A stretch of DNA of 64,000 bases. It comes from Sarcocystis neurona. Its lineage: Eukaryota > Apicomplexa > Conoidasida > Eucoccidiorida > Sarcocystidae. The DNA is taken from positions 2,742,008 through 2,806,007 of the forward strand of contig KL647298.1 of assembly GCA_000727475.1 (NCBI GenBank), read 5' to 3'. The notes beneath the pieces are model-generated. The model saw only the letters and a program-made list of their open reading frames with translations, was not told the DNA's origin and made no database searches. Each line of letters begins with the position of its first letter. Position 1 is the first letter of the stretch. Both the position numbers and the translations under genes were made by a program. This document shows positions 1-13,500 of this stretch, piece after piece.

Positions 1-33
<33 letters not shown>

Positions 34-198
34 GAGAATGTGGCAGTATACGTGTGGGTCCCTTATATAATATATATATTCATGAATGAGTCTCCACATA
101 TATAGAGAGAGATGGCTGGTATATGTATGGGACTCTGTGTAGGCCGCACACATATGTACACAGACTCACACACGTAGAGAGGAAAGACGGGGACTTTC
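1..198. repeat. (AT)n tract and AT-rich flank
   Basis: The first 30 bases are pure alternating AT, followed by about 170 bases of AT-rich, TG-rich sequence with scattered ATATAT runs. No coding signal is visible. The same class of microsatellite recurs through the introns further on. Confidence 0.8.
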
Positions 199-1260
199 TT
201 GCAGAGTATCTGCGCGTCGGTGCAGAGCCCCACGAACAGACGAGAGCGGGAAAGAGAACGCGAAGAAGAGACAGTGAAAGAGAAGGGGAGACAAGGCGAG
301 GCAGATAGGGAAGCAGAAGAGAAGAGCGCAGCGACGGGGCACACTGGGGGGAGGCGCCGCACAGACAGGCGCAGAGACAGCAGCAGGGGCGACGAGACAA
401 GGAGACGGGGAGGTAGAGGGGGAGGGAGACGCCGCGAAGACGACGAAGAGGGGGACCCCTCGGAAGGGAGACGCGACACGATCGAAAGGAGAGACGCGAG
501 TAGGGGCAGCATGCATGCGATGAAAGGAAGGCCCTGGCGATTTTCTGCGAGTTTTGGCGGGTGTGGCTGCGAAGAAGACGTACGACGGCTGCAGGTGCGG
601 ACGGCGAAGCAGCTCCCGACGGAGACGGCGAGGCAGACCGCGGGGGGGGAGGGGCACGGCGCAGTTTCTTCGAGAAGCGCCGCGGCCTTCTTCGCGTCCC
701 CGCCCAACCCCGAAGCGAGGAAGGACGCAGCAGCAGAAGAGAAACTCGGCGAAGAAGACGCGCCGGTGCCGAAACGAAGAGGGGAAGGCGACGAAGCGAG
801 AGACGACGAAGTAGAAGAAGAAGGGGAAGGGGGAGAACACAGAAGCTGCTGCTGTTGCTGCAGAGGAGAAGGAGAAGACGAATCGACGCAGGGGAAGGTG
901 CCCTGCGAAAAGCCACGGCCACCCCATACTCGCAGCGCCAAGACGCACGGCATGGTCGCGCTCCCCCAGACAAAGAGAAATATGGAAGAAGGAAAAGACG
1001 AGCCACCCGACGTGGGGCAGGAAGGGGCGGCGTTTGTTGCTGCATGCGGTGGGCTGCGATGGCCCCCCCCTCTGCGAACCACGGAGACCACGCGAGACGT
1101 GCATGCAGCCCGCGTCTGTGTTGCGTGTCTCTCCTGCAGGATGTCTTTGTGTATTTTTCAGAGAAGTACACGACCGTCAGCAGAGGAAGGGCAGCAGACA
1201 CGTCTATACGCGAAGAAGGGAAAGGAAGGTGGATATGGAAGTCCACGAATGGGGTTGTAG
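199..1260 (+). other. purine-rich, Arg/Glu-rich open stretch of unknown status
   Basis: About 1 kb of GC-rich DNA in which the + strand is strongly purine-biased, so several frames stay open on both strands. The longest + frame would encode a very hydrophilic Arg/Glu/Gly-rich protein of about 350 residues with a short cysteine run; opposite frames would encode Ser/Pro/Leu-rich polypeptides. I recognise no domain. Open frames here can follow simply from composition, as they do in the intron tract at 7.3-9.6 kb. It could be an exon of a gene lying to the left or a transcribed leader, but nothing in the sequence decides this. Confidence 0.2.
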
Positions 1261-3796
1261 AGGGGCCCATCTGCCGGTGGTGTGAAACTGCGAGGACACC
1301 ACCACGCGAGGCAGCTGAACGGCCGAAGAGAAACACACATCTGTGCGGGGGCGCGTTCTTTTACCAGCGTCAAAAAATTGAAACACACTACTTGACTGTC
1401 CTTAGGACGAAAGTACGCGGTTTGTTATTGTGTACATGGATATATGTGAATACATACACAAATATATATATATATATGTGTTTGTAGTGGAAGAGTGACG
1501 GACACACACCCGTATGCGTGTGTTGGTGTGTAGCTCCTTCGCATTCCGAGATTCATGCATGTGTAGGGAGGGAGGTGTCTATATTTAACCCAGGAAACGG
1601 GTGTCCTCACTTTTTATCGGCAGCAAATCAACGCAAAATTTCCCCGAGCAAAGGGACGCAGGAAAGTGCAGAAGGAGAGATGCCGCAGGGGGGGACACGC
1701 ACACACCCACGCAGAAGTACGGAAGAGTAGGTGCTGCGCAAGTGCAAAGACTGCAACGCCAGTATACTCGTAGAAAAGGACATCAGCGTAGATATAGCAA
1801 ATACTTGCAGAAGTACTCAAGAAATATGGAGACTGCAAAGGAGGGGGCGAGAAAGTGGCCACAACGTCCTCGTAGTGACTCACGGATATAAATTTTCGTG
1901 CGCCGGAGACGACGCATTTCTACTGAGACCCCGGGAGGCGGGGAGAGAAGAGAAGCGTCTTTGAAATGTAGGAGAGGCGAGAAAAGTGGCAAAGTTTCAA
2001 CAGGGAAGAGGAGACGGCGCGTGATTGCGGAAGAAGAACGGAGCGCAGGAGAAAAACGGCGCGAACGGGCGATCGAGACGTAGGAAAGTCACACAGAGGG
2101 GCAGAAATTGCACAGTTTCTCAAAAGAGGCGGACGAGGCGTGACGCAGAGTCCGGGGAGCGCTCGCAGGGAGTTTTACTCATGAAAGTCTCCGGAAATAT
2201 ATGAGTGGCCTCGTTTTTCTTGGCTTGCGTTGGCTCCGCCTGTTGAGAGACCGCCAGATCTACGGCTGGAAGTGCCAAAATCGGGGCGCTCCGGGAGATG
2301 TGAAGTTGGCGCAGTTGAAGAGAGTGAAACTCTCAAAAAAGAACTCTAGGTGTTCACTGAAATTCGGACACTCTCTTTAAAATGAGTCGTACTCTACTTT
2401 TTTGTAGACGGGGATGTAAAATCTACCGTACACACAAGGCTCCCAGCCGCATGATTCTCGTGGCGCCTGGCCGCGAGCTGGAAACAGAGGAAGATCAGCG
2501 CATAGAAGAAAAACGCGAAATTTCCCCCCCAAGCGATATGCGCATCGAGGACTTCTTCCCTCTGTCTCTTTATCACTCCGTGGAAATATACATCCACAAG
2601 CATTTTACACTCCACACATGTATGTTCAGGACGGCGTGGAAACCTGCCGGGTTCACCACCAAGACAGCTCCTAGGAAAAGGCGAAGCGAGTGAAGCGGGA
2701 CGAAACTGAAAACAAGCTTTGACGCAGTTTTCACAAAGCGGGAAAGGATAAAGAACTCCCATCGACGGGCCCACAAGACAGAGGGGACTCCCTTTGCGCG
2801 TATCTAGCGCGACTGAGTGGGAGTTTTCTCACGCATCCCCTTCTCCTTCGTCTTTCAAGAGGACAGACTCTTCGCCGGCGGATAGAAAGTGAGGAAAGAG
2901 AAGATGAACTGGTAGAGGTTTTTCACCACGAATACACACACTGCTCAGTCTACACGGGTGGCCGACTGTCTGCGTAGCGTGTGCAGACGCAGAGGCAGCG
3001 ACGCCGCCTCACCGTTCTCCCAATATTTCATCCGAACAGGAAGTCACGGCGAATTACAAGAAACCTTCGCGCAAATGCAGTTGTTTCTGCGCAACTGAGA
3101 AAAAATTCCGGCGAAAAAACAGCGGAAAAGCATTCTCACACACAGCCGCGACGTTCCCTTAGCAGCCAGCCATCAACAACGGCAACTGCATGCGAGGCGG
3201 GCATGTAGGCAGAGTGTGGCTCTCGAGATTGCAGTTTCTACGGCGCTTTGCAGTGAGGACGGCCCCATTTTTCTTTAAGAAGAGAAATTCGGCTACGACC
3301 CTTGTTCTCGCACTGCAAAAATCCGGTTTTCCTCATACGAAGTTCAGGCAGAAGTCTGGGGCCCTCTTCTTCATGCCCGGCAGACGCTGCATGCTTATGA
3401 AAGAGAATATTCTTCACCCACCGCTGCCATTCCACTTTTTAGGGTCCGTCCTCTTCCTCCCAGATAAAACTACGAGGGCGTTCTCCTTTTTCATATTTCT
3501 TCGCGTGTGAGTCGGCCGTTTTCTCTCTTTTACCCGCCTTGCCACGTCTCCTTGCCACCCGTCCTCTGCCGACGGCGGAGCGGAGAGTGGTCGTTACCCC
3601 GTCGAATTTTGTGTTCGACTTCACTGTCCGAATGACACTTTTCGCGGCAATTTGGCTCTTCCGTACACTTCCAGCTCGCTTTTCTACTGGCATCCCGCGC
3701 GTTCTGCTTCTTCTCCGTCACGCGTTCTCCTGCGACTCCCGTACGACTGCGTTCCTCTCACCCACCGCGCGCGACACAGTCCCAACACTTTTCAGA
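1261..3796. other. no gene recognised
   Basis: Mixed-composition DNA with short open frames only, a few TATATA runs near 1460 and no recognisable protein motif on either strand. The part from 1600 to 2200 is purine-rich; the part from 3200 to 3800 is more balanced and pyrimidine-rich. It probably contains intergenic DNA upstream of the DCAF13 gene. Confidence 0.4.
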
Positions 3797-4080
3797 CTTT
3801 GTTGTCGAGAATTCCCGCTCGAAAGTTGAACCGTCTACTTCCGACCTGAAGCAACAGTACGACGGGTTTTTGCTGCGGGCGGCCGGAGACTCGAGCAACT
3901 TCCAAGATTCCCCAGCGGGGGTTGCCGCGCGCCTGTGGCCGTCCCCCCTGCCCTCCCTCGAGAAAGTGCTCCACCGTTCTCAGTTGTTGCGAGGAGGAGA
4001 CGCTTATTCACTTCGTGTGCTTGCGGCACGTCGTCTTCTGACTGACGTGGAAAGGTCACTTTCCATTTTTTATGAAAACA
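3797..4080 (+). other. possible exon or 5' leader upstream of DCAF13
   Basis: After a pyrimidine-rich stretch ending in a TTTTCAG acceptor-like site, an open + frame of mixed, non-repetitive amino-acid composition starts with FVVENSRSKVEPSTSDLK and continues for about 90 residues, with possible GT donors near 4047. Unlike most open frames around it, this one is not a product of skewed composition. It lies about 350 bases upstream of the DCAF13 start codon on the same strand, so it may be the last exon of an upstream gene, part of the DCAF13 leader, or chance. No domain is recognised. Confidence 0.22.
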
Positions 4081-4427
4081 AATTTCTACGCGCCGCAGCT
4101 GCCGCCCTCTCTCCTTGTGTGCTACCGTCGCCTGGTTGCCACGCAGAAAACACGCCACATACGCGGGGGCACAATGTCTGCAGATGTATGTTATATTTTC
4201 CAGCGGTAGACGCATGTGTCGTATATATCTGCGATAGAACGAGAAACCGCGAAAGCGACGCGGAGGAGGAGGAGGAGAAGCGTGGAGAAGACGAAACGTG
4301 AACGAGAGAAGAGAAGACAGCAGCAACAAGGCCGAGGCGAAGAAGACATAAGAGCAGAAGAAAGGCGAAGTGGACGCGAGCAGAGAAGCATAGGAAAGGA
4401 AGTATAGAGGGGGGGGAGATCGCGAAA

Positions 4428-4541
4428 ATGGTAAAAGTTAGCGTCATTCATCGCGACCCGGCAGAATTTGTTCAGCAGCGACCGGGGCAGCTGCAACGTA
4501 CTTTTTCAAGCAAAAATCCGCATCTCCATCCCTTTCAACGG
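4428..4541 (+). CDS. DCAF13: DCAF13 exon 1
   Basis: First coding exon, 38 codons, residues 1-38. It starts [14 protein letters not shown] and ends HPHPF-like (HLHPFQR), matching the family N-terminus in which 'NYDPALHPFE' precedes the propeller. The donor is CGG|GTAAGA, phase 0. The start codon context GCGAAAATGG is favourable and stops precede it in frame. Confidence 0.85.
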
Positions 4542-7500
4542 GTAAGACATCCCCCCCTGTCGCTCTCCCTCCCTTTTTTGCTCCCCTCCCTCTACTTCTC
4601 TCCGTCTGCTGTTCCTCTCTCGCTGGGGTTTCCCTCTCCGCCCTTCTCCGTTTATGTCTCCCCCTCTCCCCCTTTATGTCTTCCCCTCTCCCCCTTTATG
4701 TCTTCCCGTCTCCCCCTTTATATCTTCCCGTCTCCCTGTTTATGTCTTTCTGTCCTTCTGTCCGTGCGTCTCCCTCGGCCTGCGTTCTGCATCGTCCGTG
4801 GCCTGCGTCTCCACCTTCTTCCTCTGCTAGTTGTGGAGTACCCCCTTCGGCTCGGTATTTGCAGAGCGCGGGGAATTTCCGCGTGTGAAGAGACACTAAC
4901 GAGAGTGAAGCGGAACTTTCTGAGCAGCTCTTCCCTTCGATTCCCTGCTTTCCGCCTGTCTCGACCTCGCCCGGTCTTCTCTCGGCCTCTTTCTCCGTCC
5001 TTCCCTCGCACATGTGTGCCTGTAGATCTCCCTGCAGCATTTGTCTCCCTCACACACACGTGTGTATGTGGCCTTCCTGCAAAAGCGACGCGCATGCAAC
5101 GGAAAATCTCTACCCACATATGCATGCCGCCGCAACGTGGTTTTCTGTGGATATATATATATGTATGTATGTATGTATGTATTCTGTATGTGTATATATA
5201 TAGAGAGAGATAGGTAGGTAGATAGATTCATGTGTATATATATGTGTGTGGTGTTTATAAGGAGAAATTACAGATATATCTCCCTTCAATCGTTCGCTGT
5301 CTTTCGCCCTCTCTCTATATATACCTGTGTGACACTTCCCTACACATATATGTATGATAGTTCGCATGCGTGAATAGAAGTGTCGGAATTTCCGAAGAGA
5401 TTTATGTGTCAGTCCCGATGTAAATAAAATGCAGAGAGAAAGCGACAAGAGAAAGGAGAGGAAGGCGAGGGACGGGGAACTTCGCGTCTTCGTCAGAAAA
5501 GGACTCACTTGGTCGTCGACCAACTTTCATGGAAGAGAGATAGTTCGTGGGAAAAGGGATGGGAAGGCGGAGAAGCAGAATTGCCGTCATCATGTATACT
5601 GCTGCGGTCTCATCTGTTCATATAGAGAGAGAGAGAGGCACGCACAGAAACCGTATGTATTCATATGCATGTGTTCTACGACCTCACCTTAGCTGGATAC
5701 CTGCATATGTATATGAACGGTACATGTGTATATGTTGCCTATATTTATCTGTTAGATTTCCTCCACACATATATATTTGTGTGTAGCGCTTCTCAGTAGT
5801 CTACGTATATATACGAGACAGAGTCAACGTCTATATATATATGTACGTAGACGTATACGTGTGTATATATATGTGTGTGGTAGGTTTTCATACAGACAAC
5901 ATGTAGTAGAGGCAGCCTATAGATATGTCTGTATATGCATGTATATTTGCCATCGATGTAGTGGCAATACATATATATACGCATGCGTGAGATCTTCTTC
6001 TAGGGGTACATGATATATATATATACTTGTATATGACCATCTCCTGCACCGGCAGTCTCTCTGTTGCTCTCTCTCCCTATATATATATGTGAGAATTCTC
6101 TAGTAAGGCGGTCCACGTATATATGTGTGTCTGCGACTCTTCGTTAGGTAGAGATAATATATGTATATACACGTGTGTATGTGTTCATTTGTTAGATTTT
6201 TGTGTAGAGGCCGTCTACTTACGTATACGCTCGCATGTTTGTATTTATGAGGTATTCACGTGGAGATCATATCGCTTTACTTATGGCGTCTTCGTACAAC
6301 TGCAGCACATGTGTATATATGTGGATATAGGGGCGCATTTCCTGCTGCTGCATATTTTTGTTTGTGAGCGGGCTGCTGCGCTGCTGCTGCTGCTTGACTT
6401 GTTGGTGCCGCACAGCGGCAGCAGGTAGAGACAGACACACGCCTTCCTTGCATATGCAGCAGATTATATCCACGCGCGTGTATGTGTGTGTTCACAACTT
6501 TTTCGAGAGAAGCAAGAAGGAAGAGGAAATGCTGCGCGCTCTTCGGGTCTACTGCGACTACAACGCGGAAGTCTACACGAGAGACTTCTGCCTCAACGAT
6601 ACATGTGCTGCTGCTGTTACTGCTGCTGTTACTGCTGCCGTTACTGCTGCTGCTGCTGTTGCTGCTGCTGCTGTGTTGCAGCTGCATACGAATGTGGAAG
6701 AGCGCACTTGCTGTCTCGTCGACTGTTGCCTTTCTTTCCTCTTTCTCTCTGACCCTCTCCTTCCCTTCTGTGGCGTTTATCTTCTTCTCTTCGTCTTCGC
6801 TTCCGTTGTTCAGGAACGCGAGTACACGCGTGCAGTCACGGCGGTGAAGCTGCAGAAGCTGTTCGCGAAGCCGCTGCTTTTCTGCGTCGAAGGACACCGG
6901 GACAGCGTCAAGTGTCTCACGAGGTCTCGGACGCGCGTAGTAAGGAAGACAGAAAGAAAGCGAGCGAGGCAGAGAGAAAAGAGAAGAAGAGAAGGAGGGG
7001 CGCGTCGTCGGCTGTGCGCTACGAAAAAAAGAGGGGGCGGTCGCATGCAGTTCAGGAAGGAGAATTGTTCGCGGTTTTGTGAGAGACATGTGTCTCTTTC
7101 GACCGTCTTGCAGCAGCTCAGTTTGCGCTGCGTATATCTGCAGGGGGGGCTCTCCTCTTTCTTGTTGCCCTTCCATCTGTAACCCCCCTCGCTTTCTCTC
7201 TCTGTCTCTCTTTTATATTACCTCGAGGAACTTCCTTCCTGCGACACATCTCTCTTGACGCAGATGCTGCAGGACTGCCAGGCATTTCTCACTCCATCGG
7301 CGGTGGTGGAGTGTTTCTTGAAGGGGGGAGAGACACAAAGAGAGGAAGAGAAGGAGAGGGAGAGGAGGAGAAAGGGGACACACAGAGAGAAAGGACACAG
7401 AAAGAGAGAGAGAGAGAGAAAGAGAAGGAGAGGGGGCAGAAAGAGTGGAAGAGGAGGAGAAGGAGAAAGGGGACAGAAGAAGAGGGGACACAAAGAGAGG

Positions 7501-10500
7501 GGACACGAAGAGAGGAAGAGGAGGAGAAGGAGAAAGGGGACAGAAGGAGAGGAGGAGAGGAGGAGAGGCAGAGAAGGAGAGGGGACAGCGAGGGTGGAAG
7601 AGAAGGAGAAGGAGAGGGCACGCACAGAGAAGGGGACACAAAGAGGGGAAAAGAAGGGGAGGGACAGAAGGAGAAAGGGGACACAAAGAGAAAAAGGGAA
7701 GGAGAAAGGGGACACGAAGAGAGGAGGGGGGACACAAAGAGGGGAAGAGGTGGAGAGGAGGGGACAGAAAGGGAAGAAGAAGAAGAGAAGAAGAGAAGGG
7801 ACAGGAGAAGGGAAGAGGAGGAGAGGGGATACAAACAGAGAGAAGGGGGAGAGAAAGAGAGGAAGAGAAGGAGGCGGGCAGAAGGACAGAAAGGGAAGGA
7901 GAGAGGAGAGGAAGAGAAAAAGGGAAGGGGAGGGGCCGAGGGAGAGGAGGGGGGGACACAGGGGGAGAAAAAGGGGGAAGGAGAGGGGACAGAAGGAGAG
8001 ACAGAGAGAAAGGGGAGGGGAGGGGACACAGAGAGAGAGGAAGAGAAAAGGAGAAAGGAGACGCAAAGAGAGAAGCAGCGGAAGAGAAAAGGAGAGGAGG
8101 AGACACGAAGAGAGAAGGAGAGGGGACGGAAGGAGAAAGGGGAGGGAACAGAGAGAAAAAGGGAAGGAGAGAAGGGACAGGAAGAGACAGGAAGAAAGAG
8201 AAGGAGAGGAAGAGAAGGACAGAAAGAGGAGAAGGAGAGGAGGGGCAGAAGGAGAAAGGGGAGGGGACACAGAAAGAGAGAAAGGGGAGGGAACAGAAGA
8301 AGAGGAGAGGGGACAGAAAAAAAGAGGGGACAGAGGGAGAAAGGGAAGGGGGCACGAAGAGAGGAAGAGAAGGAAGATAATGAGGGAGAATAGAAAAGAA
8401 GAAGAAGGAGAAGAAGAAGAGGAAGAAGTTGAAGAGAGAGAAGGATAGAGAAAGGGAAGGAGAGAAGGAGAGGAGACACCGAGAGTGGAAGAGAAGGAGA
8501 GAAGGGACACAGAAGGACAGAAAGGGGACAGAAGGAGAGAGGAGGAGAGGAAGAGAGAAGGAGAGAGAAGGAGAGAGAAGGGACAGAAGGAGAGAGAGAA
8601 AAGAGAGGGAACGCGAAGAAGGAGAAAGGGGGGACACAGGGGGGGGGAGAGAAAGGGGAGGGGACGCGAAGAAGAGAGGAAGAGAGGAGGAGAAGGCGAA
8701 AGAAGGGAGAGAAGGAGAGAGGGGGCACGAAGAGAGGAGGAGAGGAAGAGAGAAGGAGAGAAGGGACGCAAAAACAGAGTAAGGGAAGGAGAGAAGGAGA
8801 GTAGGGGAGGAAGAGGAGGAGAGAAGGGACAGAAGGAGAAAGGGGACGCAGGTAGAGAGAGAAGACAAAAAAAAGAGAGAGGGAGAGAAAGGGAAGGAGA
8901 GGAAGAGAGAAGGAGAGGAGGGGCAGAAGGAGAGAAGAGGAGAGGGGCAGAGGGAGAAAGGGAAGGGGAGGGGACACAAAGAGAGGAAGAGAAGGAGAGA
9001 AAGAGAGGAGGGGAGCAGGGACAGACAGAGAGGGTGGAAGAGGAGGAAGAGAAGGAAGATAATAATGAGGGAGCGTAGAGAAGAAGAAGAGGGAAGTTGA
9101 AGAGAGAGAAGGAGAAAAGGGAAGGAGGGAAGGGACACAGAAGGAGAAAGGGGAGGAGAGGAGGGGACAGAAGGAGAAGAAGAGAAGGAGAGGAAGAGAA
9201 GGAGAGAAGGGGAGAAGGGACACGAAGAGGGGGAGAAGAGGAGAAGGGGAGAAGGGACACGAAGAGGGGGAGAAGAGGAGAAGGAGAGAGAAGGGAGACA
9301 AAAAGAGGAAGGGGAGGAGAGGAGGGAGGGGCACAGGGAGAAAAAGGGGACGCGAAGAAGAGAGGAAGAGAAGGACAGGAGAGTAAAAAAGAAGAAAACG
9401 AAGAAGAAGAGGAAGAGGGAAGTTGAAGAGAGAGGGGGAGAGGAGGCCGAAGGGCGAAGAAGAGCGAAAAAGGAGAGGAAGAGGGAGGGGGCGGACGGAG
9501 AGCGGAAGGGAGAGGGGAAGCCCCGACAGACAAAAAAAGAGGAAAACAGAAGAAGAAGAGACACCACCGAAAAAAGACAGAAGAAGAAGAAAAAGAGGGG
9601 GAAAACAGCAATACACAGAGACACAAACAACATACGCACACACACAAATAATATGTACATATACATACATACATATATATATACATACATACATTCATAC
9701 ATACATACATACATATACATACATACATATACATACATACATATACGTACATATACATACATATACATACATACATATACATACATACACCATTGGGTCA
9801 CATGCATGCGCGGGGACTTGTGCATGCACGTGTACACGTCTGTGTGTGTATAGAGGTAGATCGACAGATATAAATATTACGGGGGGTTTTTGCTCTTTCT
9901 TTTTTGGGGAGCTTCGATATGACTTTGTGTATGAGGCTCGGTGAATACGGCCGCGGCGTGGGGTGGGGGAGAGAGACGGGCGGCGGAAGGGCGGAGGTGG
10001 GGACTCGTCTTCGGCGGAGGAGATCTTGCAGGGGGCCTCCTTCGTTGCTGTTGGCAGAGAAACTCCCCAAATTCCTGCAGACGTGTTTTCCTCAAAAATG
10101 GCCACCTCTCAATATGTGTGTGTATAGGTGTGGTGCGTAGACGTATATAGTCGTATAAACAGATAAAGGGGCATATGACCCTGGTCTGTATACGGAGAAG
10201 TACATATCCTTTCTGCTGTGTCCTCTACTCTGTTTTTCTTCTCTCCATCAATTTATATGTGTGTGTATTTGCATGCATTCCTTTCCTTACAAACGCATGC
10301 CTCGAGCTATATATACTCATCATACGCGGAGACACAGAGACAGGAACGTAGATAGTTTAGACATATCTATACATACGCATGCATATACATATATATATGC
10401 GTATGATGTACATATACGTATTCCTCTTCTCACGAATACATGCATCGCATACAATACTTTGAACATATGTGTATACATACCCACCCATGTATACACATAC

Positions 10501-13500
10501 GTAGGCATGCATGTATATATATGTGTATGTATAGATGCGTTTCAGTTCTAGCGCAGAGAAATTTATATGTACATACGTATAGAAAGAGAGAGAGAGGAAG
10601 ATAGAGGAAGATCAATACTTGCAACGCATCTTATATGCATCTGCGTTCCTTTCCCTACAAATACAGAGAAAGAAAGAGAGATAGAAGGGACATACGTAGT
10701 TCTAACGTGTGTATTGTAGACATATACGTACATGCCTATGTATGTGTCTAGATGTATAGGCATATGAATGTATGTATGGGTGTACGCCTTCCTTGTTACC
10801 AATACACGCATATGCATATATGCAGAGGAAAAGAAAGAGACAGGGGCATAGAGAGAATTCACACATATATATGTGTGCCTTTGCTTACAAATGCATGCAT
10901 GTACATATACGTACATATATACAGAGAGACAGGGGCGTAGAGGGAATTCAAACATATGTTATATGTGCATGGATATGTGCGTGCCTTTGCTTACAAATGC
11001 ATGCATGCGTGTATGCAGACGCATACAAAGAGAAAGAAAGAGAGGCAAGGAGAGAGGGGAAGGTAGAGACGTTAAACGTCTGCATGCAGAGAACTATGCG
11101 GGTCAAGCTTCTCACCTACCCCTCCATATCAGCCTGTTTGCATGCATATACATGTGTGCGTCCCTCCCTGCGGTAGCATGCACCGCATACATATGGAGGT
11201 CAGGAGATGAAGGAGGAGGAGGTCGAAACGTAGGTGGCGTGAATTTTCGTGGGCCTCCTTTTTCGTCTCCTCCACGCCCCCCGTCTGTCTCTTGGACGTG
11301 TGTCTGCTGCCTATACCTCTCCGCCTGTTATGCATGCAGATCTATATCTATACGTATGTGGGTAGACAGGGACAGATGTGCGGGGGTTTGTGTATAGGAA
11401 ACGCTTCCTCTGCACGTATACGGCATGCACATACGTCTGGGCGAGTGTTGCTTTACGCCTGTTATATGGAGATGCATGGAAGTAAGTAGATTTGTTTTTA
11501 TATGTGTGAGAATATTGCTGCTGCTGCTTGCTGATTGGATCTGCAGGCATCGTTTTGGTCGGGCAGTTGCAACGGAGAGGTTGCTGAGTGGAACTTGGCT
11601 GCGCCGAGGAAATGCGTCAAAATTTTTGCTGCCCACGACGGCTTTGTTCGAGGTGAGAAGCGTCCTCTATCGCTGCCTCAACCCCTTCATCTTCTCTTCG
11701 TCTCCTTCTTGTGGCTCGCCCCTGTTCTTCGTCGTCTTTCTCTTCTTCGACGTCTCCTCCGTCCCGCCCCTGCGCGCTGCGCTGCTCTTCGTCCGACTCC
11801 TCCTCCTTTCCACGTCGCGCTGCTTCTGCTGCTCTGCACCTCGCTGCTGCACGTCTCTTGTCACCGGCTGCAGCTGCTGCTCCTGCTGCTCCGTTACGAC
11901 CGTCTGCTGCTGCTGCTGCAGCCCTGCTACTACGAGCTGCTGCTGCTGCTGCTCTGTTAGTACGATGTGCTGCTGCTGGTGTTGCACTTCTCTCGTCAAC
12001 TGCTGCTGGTGCTGCTCCTGCTGCTCGATTACTACCGTCTGCTGCTGCTGTTGCAGGTCTGGTACTCTCCGCTGCTGCTGGTGTTGCACCTCTCGTATAC
12101 GTGCTGCAACTCCAGCTGCTCTGTGACTCTCTGCTGCTGCTGTTGCAGCTCTGTTACCACGATCTGCTGCTTCTGTTGCAGCCCTGTTATTACGCGCTAG
12201 CGCTGCCGTTGCAGCTCTGTCGTTTCTGCTGCTGCTTCTGCTCCTAAGTCCCGCTGCTGCTGCTACCCGTCTGCTACCTCCTGCAGCAGCTGCTGCTACT
12301 CTGGCAGCTCGTCGCCTTTCCCTGCGGCTCTGTTAGCTGCAGCTGCTGCATGTAAGTTACTTCCTGTTGCCCCGCTGCTGCTGCTGCGGTCCCTCGTGCG
12401 ACTACCGCGTTGGCTGCCGCTGCTGCCCAGGCGGTACCGCGTTGTGACTTGCTGTTTTTCTGCTGCATTATTTCTCTGCTTGTGCGGTCGGCTTCTTCGG
12501 TCGGTGCTGCAGCGCTGCTTCCTCTTCTTTTTATGCTTTGCGCTCCCCTTCCTCCTGCTGTTGTCGCTTCCGTCTCTTGCTGCTGCTCTCCCGCTGCTGT
12601 TGCTGTCTCTTTTCCGCGCGATGTACCTGCCGCTTTTCTCTTCGCGTCCTCTTCCTTCTGCTGCTGCTGCCGCTATGTTCCCAACACTGCCGCGCGGCGA
12701 CCATGTGTGCAGTGCTCTTGCTCTCCGCTTGCTTCTCGCTTCCCTCGGCTGCTGCCGCTACTACGTCGTCTTACTCTTGTCGTTGACTTTCTCGTGCCGC
12801 TGCTTGTTGATACGCTGCCGCGCTCCGTAGCGATCGTCTGTAAGTAGCTGCTGCGTTTGCTCCACATCGCGCCCTTGCTGCTGCTGCTGCTGTAGCGCTG
12901 CTGCTGTAGCGCTGCTGCTGTAACGCTGCTGCTGTAGGGCTGCTGCTGCTACTGGTGCCGCGTCTCTCGCTGCTGCGCCGCCGTCCTGTAGCTGCTCGTC
13001 CTCCTGCCTCTTTGGCTGCGTCGGTTGCTGCTGCTGCATTTCTCTGGGCTGCTGTACTTTGCTTTGCTGCTGCTGTTTCTATTCTGCTTCCCGTCCTTGT
13101 CGCTTCTGCCACTGCTGCTAATCTTGTTGCTGCTGCCGATCCTTTTGCTGCCGCTGCTCTTTCTGTCCCTCTTCCGCTGCGAGCCCTTCTTGTCGGTTCT
13201 GCTGCTGCTCCTGCTAGTCGTGTTGCTGCTGCCCACTTTTCTGCTGCTGCTGCTGCTTCTGTTTTGCAACCTGTGCTTCTTGTCGCCTCTCCTGCTGCTG
13301 CTGCTAGTGTTGCTGCTGCCCAGTCTTCTGCTGCTGCCGCGGCTGCTTCTGTTCTCCTCCCAGTCCTTCTTGTCGCTTCTGCTGCTGCTGCTGCAACCAT
13401 TGCTGCTGCCGCCGGTTTTGCTGCTGCTGCTTCTGTTCCCTGCCAGTCCTTCTTGTTGCCTCAGATGTCGCTTGTTCTGCTGATCATTTTGCTGCTGCTG

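Noticed and set aside
7213..9837. Open frames of 800-870 residues on the - strand rich in Ser/Pro/Leu/Phe
   Set aside because: They are a by-product of the polypurine strand: without T on the + strand, - strand stops are nearly absent. Three frames are open at once and the sequence lies in DCAF13 intron 2.
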